DNA of 36,482 bases, from assembly GCF_004919685.1 (NCBI RefSeq), contig NZ_SMYZ01000144.1:352-36833 (forward strand), given 5' to 3'. A model generated the notes under the pieces. It did no database searches and was not told the DNA's origin. It saw nothing but the letters and a program-made list of their open reading frames with translations. Source of the DNA: Mesorhizobium norvegicum (GTDB lineage: Bacteria; Pseudomonadota; Alphaproteobacteria; Rhizobiales; Rhizobiaceae). The position numbers and the translations under genes were made by a program. Below, one piece after another: positions 8,226 through 15,396 of the stretch (position 1 is the first letter of the stretch; every line of letters starts with the position of its first letter).

Positions 8226-8274
8226 TAGAGCCGGATGATTTCAGGTCGATTCGACCTGAAATCATCCGGCTCTA
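8226..8274. repeat. Perfect 49-bp palindrome
   Basis: Two perfectly complementary 24-base arms (8226-8249 and 8251-8274) flank one central T; the arm begins TAGAGCCGGATGATTTCAGG. It directly follows the other palindrome, filling the gap between tdk and the convergent exporter gene. Lack of a T run argues against a conventional terminator, although an RNA hairpin would be very stable. Confidence 0.8.
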
Positions 8275-8314
8275 GGGGGAAGCGCCACGTGCTTTCGCGG
8301 GAATTGCTCCGGGC

Positions 8315-9211
8315 TCATACAGTCGAGACACGCCATTTCGGAAACCGCCAACCCAGCCGCACGCCAAGCGTTGCCAATGCGATCAGCGCCATGCCGGCTG
8401 CCTGCGCCGGTCCGAGCGGATGCCCGTAGATCGCCCAGTCAACGATGATCGCGACGACCGGGTAGATGAAGGTGATCACGCCGATCACCGGTGTCGTCAG
8501 GCGCGGAAAGGCCGAATTCATCAACACATAGGCAATGCCGGTGTGCAGCACGCCGATGCCGAGCAGCCAGCCCCATGACGCGGGCGCAACATGTTGGCCG
8601 ATGCCGGCGAACGGGGCGAGCATGACGATACCAACCACCGTCTGGCAAAGCACGGTGATCTCGGCGCGCTGCTGGCCAAGGCCCTTGGCGAGGATCGTTG
8701 CAACGGCATAGAGCAAGGCGGCGCCCAGCGTCAGCGCAATGCCCAGCGCCCGGCTGGCATCGGGATGGCCGTGCGCGACGACGAGGCCGCTGGCCAGCAC
8801 GACCCCGACAAACGCCCCGAACATCCACAGCAGTTGGTCGAGCGAGATGCGTTCCCTCAGGAAAGCCACGCCGATCAGGACCACGAAGAACGGCTGGACA
8901 TGGTAGACGATCGTCGTCGTGGCGATCGACGTCATGGCGAAGCCGGCGAAGAAGGCCGTCCAGCTCAGCACCATGCAGACGCCGGCAAGTGCTGCAAGGG
9001 CAAGCCGGGACGGCGACAGCGTCCGGTCCGGCAGATAGCCGCGCAACAGGCACCATGCGAACAGGAAGATCGCGCCGAACACGCACCGCCAGAAGACGAC
9101 GGTGACGGGATGCAGTCCCGATTCCGTGACGAAAGCGCCGACCGTTCCGGCGATCACCATCGCCAAAGCGAGGCTCGCGGCCGGAAAGCGGGCTGTCGAT
9201 GCGTCTGCCAT
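8315..9211 (-). CDS. EamA/DMT-family transporter
   Basis: Inner-membrane protein of 298 residues with about ten hydrophobic helices arranged as two EamA halves, the pattern of the drug/metabolite transporter superfamily; these usually export amino acids or small metabolites. Typical elements include the helix-1 segment ASLALAMVIAGTVGAF, PVTVVFWRCVFGA in the second helix, YHVQPFFVVLIGVAFLRERI at the end of the first half, and FIYPVVAIIVDW in the second. The start is set at the ATG at 9209-9211 (MADASTARFP); the frame extends to 9289 but the extension is not membrane-like. It is divergent from a LysR regulator, with a clear inverted repeat in the 101-bp gap, so the regulator very probably controls this exporter. 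The substrate is unknown. Confidence 0.85.
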   Translation of the reverse strand: MADASTARFPAASLALAMVIAGTVGAFVTESGLHPVTVVFWRCVFGAIFLFAWCLLRGYLPDRTLSPSRLALAALAGVCMVLSWTAFFAGFAMTSIATTTIVYHVQPFFVVLIGVAFLRERISLDQLLWMFGAFVGVVLASGLVVAHGHPDASRALGIALTLGAALLYAVATILAKGLGQQRAEITVLCQTVVGIVMLAPFAGIGQHVAPASWGWLLGIGVLHTGIAYVLMNSAFPRLTTPVIGVITFIYPVVAIIVDWAIYGHPLGPAQAAGMALIALATLGVRLGWRFPKWRVSTV

Positions 9212-9270
9212 GGGGTGTTCGTCCAGCTGGTGCGGCAGCCATCTGGTCACTGGCAAGGCTTTCAAACAAG

Positions 9271-9296
9271 CGAATAGATTTGGGAACATCTATTCG
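9271..9296. promoter_or_regulatory. LysR-type operator
   Basis: CGAATAGAT (9271-9279) and ATCTATTCG (9288-9296) form a perfect 9-base inverted repeat with an 8-base spacer, in the gap between the divergent DMT exporter and LysR genes and 17 bp before the lysR start codon. Its position and symmetry are what is expected of the autoregulatory site of a LysR protein. Confidence 0.65.
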
Positions 9297-9312
9297 ATAT
9301 GCTGATAGCACC

Positions 9313-10170
9313 ATGGCCGCGCCACTCGACCTCAATCTGCTGAAAACCTTCGTCGCCGTCGTCGAGAGCGGCAGTCTTTCCAATGCAGCACCTCGGGTGG
9401 GCCGCAGCCAGTCGGCCGTCAGCATGCAGATGCAGCGGCTGGAGGAGATGGTCGGCAACCAGCTTCTGGTGCGTGGTCCCAGAACGGTTACTCCCAATGC
9501 CATCGGCGAGGATTTCCTGATCTATGCGCGTCGGTTGCTGAAGCTGTCGGATGAAGCATGGGCAAGCGTCACCCGGCCGAAGGAGACCGGCAGCGTCCGT
9601 CTGGGTGTGCCGGACGACTATGCCGCCTTCCTGTTGCCGCCCGTGCTGTCGCGCTTCGCAGCGGAGCATCCCCTGGTGACGGTGGAGTTGATCTGCGAAC
9701 AATCGACCGCACTGGTGAAGACGCTGGCCGAGGGGCGGCTGGATCTCGCCATCGTCACCCGCTTGCCGGAGCAGCCGCTCGAGGTGATCCGGCTGGAGCG
9801 CTTCGTCTGGGTCGCCTCGCCAAACCATGTCGCCTGGCAGGCCGACCCGCTTCCTGTCGCCTTGTTCGAACCTGGCTGCGCCGCCAGGATGAATGTCCTG
9901 CAGGCGCTTGGCGATGCCGACCGCTCCTATCGCTGCACCTATTCAAGCGCCTCTCTGCTTGGCCTGATCGCGGTCGTCCAGGCAGGGCTCGCGGTGGCTG
10001 GCCTCGCCCTGCGCAGCGTGCCGCCTTCACTGCGCATCATCGGCGGCAATGAAGGGCTTCCGGTGCTGCCGGACCTCGAAATCGGCATCCTGCGCAACCC
10101 GCTGTCGACGAAGCCGGCGGTCGAACGGCTGAATGATTTCCTACGCCGCGACCTGGCCCAGCAAGCCTGA
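9313..10170 (+). CDS. LysR-family transcriptional regulator
   Basis: DNA-binding regulator of 285 residues. The N-terminal winged helix-turn-helix occupies about residues 5-65 (LNLLKTFVAVVESGSLSNAA, then QSAVSMQMQRLEEMVG as recognition and linker helix), followed by the periplasmic-binding-protein-like effector domain from about residue 92 (VRLGVPDDYAAFLLPPVL). The start is the ATG at 9313 (MAAPLDLNLLKTF), the usual LysR start; the frame remains open upstream but overlaps the operator and the divergent promoter. It probably senses the substrate of, or controls, the EamA transporter transcribed in the opposite direction. The effector cannot be read from the sequence. Confidence 0.9.
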   Translation: MAAPLDLNLLKTFVAVVESGSLSNAAPRVGRSQSAVSMQMQRLEEMVGNQLLVRGPRTVTPNAIGEDFLIYARRLLKLSDEAWASVTRPKETGSVRLGVPDDYAAFLLPPVLSRFAAEHPLVTVELICEQSTALVKTLAEGRLDLAIVTRLPEQPLEVIRLERFVWVASPNHVAWQADPLPVALFEPGCAARMNVLQALGDADRSYRCTYSSASLLGLIAVVQAGLAVAGLALRSVPPSLRIIGGNEGLPVLPDLEIGILRNPLSTKPAVERLNDFLRRDLAQQA

Positions 10171-10278
10171 CTTGCTATGCAATTGTCATGGCGTGTCTTC
10201 CGCAATCCCGCCACGATGCAGCGTTTGTTAAGGCCTCGGCCCTATAAGGCCGACAGCCAGAGCTCTCCGGGGTCAGCC

Positions 10279-10668
10279 ATGTTTCGAGCCGCTTCGTCCG
10301 CCAGCATTCTTCTCCTTGCCACCGCGCTTACCGCCCATGCCGGCGGTGACCCGGCCCTGGGCAAACATGTCTTCAACCGGTGCATCGCCTGCCACGAAGC
10401 AGCCACCGACCGCGACAAGGTCGGCCCGCATTTGATGGGCGTCGTCGGCCGCACAGCCGGTAGCGCCGAAAGTTTTCTTGGTCACTACTCCGAGGCGATG
10501 AAGGGCGCAGGTGCTGCCGGCCTGGTCTGGGATGAAGCCAACCTTGCCGAATACCTCAAGGCCCCCAAGCTGAAAGTGCCTGGCAACAAGATGGCGTTTG
10601 CCGGCCTGACCAATGACGACGACATCGCCAATGTCATCGCCTATCTGAAGGCCGATCCCAAGCCCTGA
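10279..10668 (+). CDS. Class I c-type cytochrome (cytochrome c550/c2-like)
   Basis: Periplasmic electron carrier of 129 residues. A signal peptide of about 21 residues (MFRAASSASILLLATALTAH then A) is followed by the haem-binding CIACH motif at about residues 35-39, so one covalently bound haem c. The distal Met ligand is likely in NKMAF (about residues 107-111), and the C-terminal helix DDIANVIAYLKADPKP is typical of class I cytochromes. GGGG lies about 8 bases before the ATG at 10279. A TATAAG box (10243-10248) lies inside a small hairpin upstream, in the gap after lysR. No oxidase or dehydrogenase partner is adjacent, so its redox partners are unknown. Confidence 0.9.
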   Translation: MFRAASSASILLLATALTAHAGGDPALGKHVFNRCIACHEAATDRDKVGPHLMGVVGRTAGSAESFLGHYSEAMKGAGAAGLVWDEANLAEYLKAPKLKVPGNKMAFAGLTNDDDIANVIAYLKADPKP

Positions 10669-10976
10669 TCCGCTGTCCGCCTCTGTAAAGCCGGCTTTCG
10701 CTTCGCATATCGCGGCCGCGATTGCTTCAGTGGTTTGCCGAATACAAAGGCATCCATGCGCCATCGTTTTGCGGCATGAAAGTTCAATGGCAGCTGAACT
10801 ATGTCCGACCGACAAGCTAATCACGCCATGACCCCGCCTTCATTGACTTTCAAGACCGCGACGGATTCTTTTGTTTTCGGGGCGGTTGTTGTCTTGCGTC
10901 TTTCAATCCCCGGATGCCCCACATATATTCGCCGCTGTTCGCGACCAGCGACGTGATGCCGAAGCGGGAGGCCCCA
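10669..10976. other. 308-bp intergenic region before the AAA block
   Basis: No credible gene. Two short perfect palindromes lie just after the cytochrome gene: AAAGCCGGCTTT at 10687-10698 and ATCGCGGCCGCGAT at 10709-10722. A TTGACT at 10843-10848 may be the -35 element of the promoter for the five-gene block, though the corresponding -10 is weak. GGGAGG at 10963-10968 is the ribosome-binding site for the ATG at 10977. Confidence 0.4.
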
Positions 10977-12065
10977 ATGGCGACATTGCAGAATTTCGAC
11001 GCCGAAATTGCCAAGACCAAGCAGGTCGTGCAGGACATGCGCACCAAGATCGAGCAGTCCGGCACCGTGCTTGACACGCTCGCCACCGCCGACAAGAAGA
11101 TCGGCGACGCCAATTTTGACATCGAAAACGCCCGCATCGAGGACGTGCTGAAGCAGCAGAAGGTGATGGAAGGCAACATCGCCGACCTGATCATCGGGTT
11201 GGAGGACGCCACCAACGTCTTCGGCGCCGAGTTCGAGAGCATGAAGAACTACACCGGCTGGGAAAAATTCATCGGCGTCTTCTCCAGCCAGAGCAAGCAG
11301 CGCATGCGCACCGACCGCGTCCGCAACATGTCGCTGGCCGGCAATCTGCAGGAACTGCTGGTCAAGTCCGACACCATCGTCGGCATCCTGAAGGCGCAGA
11401 AAGAAGTCCTCGACCAGCGCTACAAGACCTCCGAGACCAGCCTGTCGCAGGTCATCGAGCGCCGCAAGACCACGATGACCAACCTCGAAGCCGTGCAGAA
11501 GCGCATCGAGGAGCTCAACCCGATGCTGCTCGACATCGAAAACAAGATCGCCGCTTCGACCAGCCAGAAGGACCGCACGCAGCTTGAAGGCGAACGCTCC
11601 AAGCTGGCGACGGAATACAATGAAAAGCAGGCCAAGGAGCAGGAGCTGCTTGCCGAGAGCCAGACGCTCGAGCGCTACACCTCGATGTTCCAGACCTTCG
11701 TCGATTCGCTCAACAACCAGATCGCCGCGCAGTCGACGCTGATCAACAAGCTGACCATCGATACCGAGCAGCGCATCGTGCTTTACAAGGCGCTGGAAGA
11801 TTCGCTGAAGACCGCCGCCCAGCAGGACGTCGCCCACAAGATCAACACGCTGGGCAGCCAGGTCGACAACACCGCCGAGGAAACCATGGCCGGCATCGGT
11901 GCTGCCTCGCAAAAGCACATCGGCGACCTGCTCGAGATGCACGAGAAGAACATGGTCGCCACCGCCGACATCCAGCGCCGCAAGAAGCTCGCCGACGATG
12001 CCTTCGCCCGCCGCTTCGACGAGGTGCTGAAGAAGCACAATTCGGCAAACTACGTGCAGTCTTAG
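10977..12065 (+). CDS. Long coiled-coil protein, first gene of the AAA block
   Basis: A 362-residue soluble protein, rich in Glu, Lys, Gln, Ala and Asp with almost no Pro or Cys, and heptad-like spacing along most of its length. Clear helical stretches are residues about 5-75 (EIAKTKQVVQDMRTKIEQSG onward), 110-260 (EVLDQRYKTSETSLSQVIER and LEAVQKRIEELNPMLLDIEN) and 285-350. A short non-coiled patch, NYTGWEKFIGVFSSQ, lies near residue 90-105. No signal peptide or membrane helix, so cytoplasmic. I do not recognise a named family with confidence; a distant relationship to TelA-type toxic-anion-resistance proteins was considered but no diagnostic motif was seen. The ATG at 10977 has GGGAGG 8 bases upstream; ATGs at 10914 and 10956 are alternatives. 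The next gene follows after 31 bp. Confidence 0.8.
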   Translation: MATLQNFDAEIAKTKQVVQDMRTKIEQSGTVLDTLATADKKIGDANFDIENARIEDVLKQQKVMEGNIADLIIGLEDATNVFGAEFESMKNYTGWEKFIGVFSSQSKQRMRTDRVRNMSLAGNLQELLVKSDTIVGILKAQKEVLDQRYKTSETSLSQVIERRKTTMTNLEAVQKRIEELNPMLLDIENKIAASTSQKDRTQLEGERSKLATEYNEKQAKEQELLAESQTLERYTSMFQTFVDSLNNQIAAQSTLINKLTIDTEQRIVLYKALEDSLKTAAQQDVAHKINTLGSQVDNTAEETMAGIGAASQKHIGDLLEMHEKNMVATADIQRRKKLADDAFARRFDEVLKKHNSANYVQS

Positions 12066-12096
12066 GGGTGACAGGACTGCCCACGAGCGCACAGGC

Positions 12097-13242
12097 ATGA
12101 CCCCCGAAAACGAAGCGGCGGCACGGTATTTTTCCGCCATCACGGCCGCGCTCAGCGGCCTTGAAGTGTTCATGCGCGACGATCGCTCGCCGCTCTACCG
12201 GCATGGCATCGTCGCCAAGATCGTCGCCGAATACATCGCCCGGCTGGACAAGTCGTTTGCCTGCTGGCGCAACCGGCTGGGCTTCATGGACACGTTCCGC
12301 ATTTCGCGCGCCGAGAGCGGCTTCCCGGTGTTCCAGAACCTGCTCGAACTGGAAAACGACCGCCGCCAGGCCGACGCGCGGCTTGCCAACATTCCGCTGG
12401 CCGGCGAGTTGCGCGAGGAAATGGCCGACTTCATCCTGCGCCACAAGGAATTCCCCGAAGCGCTGCAGAAGTCGATGGCCGAGCGGCTCTATCTCGAGGA
12501 CGTGAAAAGCGAGAACACGTTCGGCCCGTTCACCCTGGCGCAAACGGCCAAGGTCTCGGTCAACCCGAAGACGGCGCGGCCCTATTATCTCGTCCACTGG
12601 GCGACGTTCGACGGCAGCGCCAACCTGCCGCTGGTCTATATGGTGACGGTGGAGGATTCTTCCGAAGCGATGATCCGCCAGCTCGTCGACAGAAACGGCA
12701 AGCTGAACGAGACGATCGACATTCCGCTGCCGGTCGACGGCCTGCTCAATCCCGAGCTTGCCCACCGCTTCGACGATTTCACCGAGAAGAATTCGGCCTA
12801 CACGCTGTCGCCGGCGACCATCGCCGTCAACCTCGACAAGGATTTCGAGCCGCTGCACCCCAAGCAGCTGCGCCGCGTCGTGCTCGGCCCTTTCTATTCG
12901 GCGGGCATCACCGACAACAATTCGACGGTGACCGAGGTCCTGGACAAGGTGCGCAAGCCGGAAAATGCCTGGCTGCTGACCTGGACCATCCAGGAGGTCT
13001 ATTCCAAGAGCGAGAAACCCGGCCGCAAGGGCCTGTTTTCGAGCGAAAAGACGACGCAGGAATTCTTCATCAACACCGACGATCTGGAAGCCGCGCGCCA
13101 GGGCGTGTCGAGCTACGAAAACCACGCGCTGATCCCGCATGAGGCCTACCAGGCGCTCTACGCCGCCGGCGAGGCGCAGAAGATCTTTGCCGGCTACAAG
13201 GTTCACATCCTGTCCAATGGACAGGTCATTTCAGACGTCTGA
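12097..13242 (+). CDS. Uncharacterised soluble protein, second gene of the AAA block
   Basis: A 381-residue protein with no signal peptide or membrane helix. The N-terminal 140 residues look alpha-helical (ITAALSGLEVFMRDD, IVAKIVAEYIARLDKSFACW). The remainder is mixed alpha/beta, with strands such as YYLVHWATF, NLPLVYMVTVED, LRRVVLGPFYSAGI and WLLTWTIQEVYS, and ends in KVHILSNGQVISDV. No catalytic motif or family recognised. It lies 31 bp after the coiled-coil gene and 24 bp before the AAA ATPase gene, so all three are very likely one transcript. A plausible role is adaptor or substrate-recognition subunit for the ATPase, but this rests only on position. Confidence 0.8.
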   Translation: MTPENEAAARYFSAITAALSGLEVFMRDDRSPLYRHGIVAKIVAEYIARLDKSFACWRNRLGFMDTFRISRAESGFPVFQNLLELENDRRQADARLANIPLAGELREEMADFILRHKEFPEALQKSMAERLYLEDVKSENTFGPFTLAQTAKVSVNPKTARPYYLVHWATFDGSANLPLVYMVTVEDSSEAMIRQLVDRNGKLNETIDIPLPVDGLLNPELAHRFDDFTEKNSAYTLSPATIAVNLDKDFEPLHPKQLRRVVLGPFYSAGITDNNSTVTEVLDKVRKPENAWLLTWTIQEVYSKSEKPGRKGLFSSEKTTQEFFINTDDLEAARQGVSSYENHALIPHEAYQALYAAGEAQKIFAGYKVHILSNGQVISDV

Positions 13243-13266
13243 CCGTCACACCACGGAGCACCCTTC

Positions 13267-15177
13267 ATGGATAACGGCCTGACCACCATCCCGGAAGCCG
13301 CCATCGAGAAACACCGCGCCACCGCGCAGAGCTTCATCACCCGCATTGTCGTGCTGGAGGATCCGTCACGCGAGTCCGGCACCGCACTTGCCGGCACCAA
13401 CCGCCGCTTCGTCTCGACCGTTTCGGTCGGTTCGGTGCGCCGCACGCGCGAGGTCGAACTGTCGAAGACCGTCGGCGCCGTCCATCCCGACGACCAGCTG
13501 CTGACCATCCCGCAGCACACGCTCTTGTTTCGCGCCCGGCGCGGCACGGCGATCGCGCTCGCAGTATCAGACGTCTTCGCCGAAGGCTCCGACCTCGAAA
13601 GCCTGCAGGCCAAGAACACCCGCGCGCCGCTTGAAGGCGACGAGGCGTCTACCTTCAAGAAGCTTCTGTCCGCCTCGGCCTACATTTCGGCTTTCAGCCT
13701 CGCCTCCTATCTGTTCCAGCTGATCGACAGCGACGGCGAGGCGCCTAACGATAGTCCCGAACCGGACTTCCTGTTCGACACGCCGCAGGATGCGGTGAAG
13801 TCGATCCTCGCCGGCCTCGACAAGGCGATCTCGGGATCGTCCGACGACGCCGATTTGATGACCCGGGCACGCGCGTTTGCCCGCGTCGCCATCGACGGGC
13901 TGCTGGCGCGCAAGGGTCGCTTCGACGGCATTGGACCGTTCGAGAACGCCCATATCCGCATCGATGTCGACGATTTCACCCTCGATGGTTTCGACGTGGC
14001 GCCGGGCAAGCGCTCCAAGCCGCTGGTGATGACCTTCAAGACGCCGGAAGAGGTCGTCGGCAACCACATCGCCAAATACCAGTCGGTCAAGCTCGCCAAG
14101 ATGCTGATGGCCTATGATTTCGAGCGCGAACTGAACCCGTTCGTCGAGCTTGGCGGCTTCCTGTTCACCTTCATCGGCGACGGCGCGCCTGGCACCGGCA
14201 AGACGACGCTGATCCAGATGATCGCCGGCCTCGTCAACGGCTACTGCCAGGTCGCCGGCTATCCCTTCGCCTATGAGAATTTCGGCGTCGACCAGATCTC
14301 GTCCTACCAGGGCAAGTCAGGCCAGAACTGCCGCCAGTTCATCAACAATGTGCTGAACCCGCGCGTCATCGGCTTCGGCACCATCGACGATATCGACCAG
14401 GTGGCGGCGCGCCGCTCCGACGACCGCGCCTCGGCCGGCCAGCAGGAGATAACCGGCGTTTTGATGGACGCCTTCGCCGGCGCCGCCACCGTGGTGCGCG
14501 GCAACTGCTCATTCGGCATGTTCTCCAACTACCCCGAAAATGTCGACGACGCGCTGCGCCAGCGTGCCGGCGCCCGCTGGCTGGTCGACGGGCCGCAGAG
14601 CCGCGACGACTACATCGACATCTTCGTGCTGCTTGCCGGCAAGAACCACAAGATCCCGCTCGGCGACCACGATCTCTACGCCGCGCAGGAAATCCAGCGC
14701 GCCGTGACCGAGGCCTATGAGGAGCACGAGAAGCCACAAGAAGACGGGCTGATCAAGGTCTACGAACGCTACATGAAGGAGAACGGCGCGCCGAAATCGA
14801 TGGCCGACATCGGCACCTATCTGCACCTGATCAAGGATGCCGAGCCGCGCTTCACCGGCCGCGCCATCAAGAACGTCACCGACGCCATCAAGATGCGCGC
14901 CATGGACATCGAGCTTCCCGACGACTGGTTCGAGAAGCCGGAAGCCTTCATGCACAAGGGCTACGACGAGAAGAAAGCGATGATCGAGGAACTGCGCGGC
15001 CCCTTCTCGATGGACATGGTCATGCAGGAGATCAACCGCTACGCCGACTCGGAGTTCCGCTATTCCGACAAGTCCGACGACTCCGCGGTGCAAAAACTGC
15101 TGCGCGACGCCCGCCTGCGCGAACGGGCCGCGCGCGAGATGGAGGAGATGAAGAAGAAGGGGCTGTGGAATGCGTGA
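13267..15177 (+). CDS. AAA-family ATPase, core of the five-gene block
   Basis: A 636-residue ATPase. The N-terminal 290 residues are a large domain I cannot assign, with VRRTREVEL and an acidic loop near residue 155. The AAA module follows: Walker A GAPGTGKT at 306-313 (catalytic K312), Walker B IDDID at 373-377 with Asp where most AAA proteins have Glu, sensor-1 N421 in FSNYPENVDDAL, and second-region-of-homology arginines R431, R433 and R437 in LRQRAGARW as candidate arginine fingers. These features place it in the classic AAA group and predict a ring-shaped oligomer. The C-terminus is strongly helical and basic (LRDARLRERAAREMEEMKKK). The start ATG at 13267 has GGAG 10 bases upstream. It is flanked by uncharacterised proteins on both sides; a fourth gene follows after 219 bp of repeats. 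Protein remodelling or disassembly is the likely activity; the substrate is unknown. Confidence 0.88.
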   Translation: MDNGLTTIPEAAIEKHRATAQSFITRIVVLEDPSRESGTALAGTNRRFVSTVSVGSVRRTREVELSKTVGAVHPDDQLLTIPQHTLLFRARRGTAIALAVSDVFAEGSDLESLQAKNTRAPLEGDEASTFKKLLSASAYISAFSLASYLFQLIDSDGEAPNDSPEPDFLFDTPQDAVKSILAGLDKAISGSSDDADLMTRARAFARVAIDGLLARKGRFDGIGPFENAHIRIDVDDFTLDGFDVAPGKRSKPLVMTFKTPEEVVGNHIAKYQSVKLAKMLMAYDFERELNPFVELGGFLFTFIGDGAPGTGKTTLIQMIAGLVNGYCQVAGYPFAYENFGVDQISSYQGKSGQNCRQFINNVLNPRVIGFGTIDDIDQVAARRSDDRASAGQQEITGVLMDAFAGAATVVRGNCSFGMFSNYPENVDDALRQRAGARWLVDGPQSRDDYIDIFVLLAGKNHKIPLGDHDLYAAQEIQRAVTEAYEEHEKPQEDGLIKVYERYMKENGAPKSMADIGTYLHLIKDAEPRFTGRAIKNVTDAIKMRAMDIELPDDWFEKPEAFMHKGYDEKKAMIEELRGPFSMDMVMQEINRYADSEFRYSDKSDDSAVQKLLRDARLRERAAREMEEMKKKGLWNA

Positions 15178-15192
15178 GTCGCGCCGTCCTTC

Positions 15193-15395
15193 CCTTCTCC
15201 CCTTGTGGGAGAAGGTGTCGCCGAAGGCGACGGATGAGGGGTGTTCCAGCTTGGCACCGACGGCGCTCCGGCCAACACCCCTCAACCGTCTCGGCGCTGC
15301 GCGCCGATCCACCTTCTCCCACAAGGGGAGAAGGAAGATCCGCGCCCCTCATCCGCCCTTCGGGCACCTTCTCCCCGTAAACGGGGAGAAGGGAA
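15193..15395. repeat. Composite palindromic repeat between genes 3 and 4 of the AAA block
   Basis: The 23-base unit CCTTCTCCCCTTGTGGGAGA plus AGG at 15193-15215 recurs as its exact reverse complement at 15312-15334, and a related hairpin CCTTCTCCCCGT/ACGGGGAGAAGG lies at 15367-15392. The blocks GATGAGGGGTG (15234-15244) and CACCCCTCA (15277-15285) add a further inverted pair. The element fills the 219-bp gap after the AAA gene and resembles the remnant at 1-146. Its last arm supplies the ribosome-binding site of the next gene. Confidence 0.8.
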
Positions 15396-15396
15396 G

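Noticed and set aside
10977..12065. TelA-type toxic-anion-resistance protein
   Set aside because: The helical, charged character is similar, but no TelA-specific segment was identified; kept as an unassigned coiled-coil protein.
10821..13206. Two long minus-strand open frames (10821-12173 and 11842-13206) opposite the first two genes of the AAA block
   Set aside because: The plus-strand frames have ribosome-binding sites, tight spacing with the AAA gene and normal composition; the minus frames have none of these.
15241..15396. Upstream extension of the fourth AAA-block gene
   Set aside because: The extension is translated repeat sequence; the ATG at 15397 has a strong ribosome-binding site.
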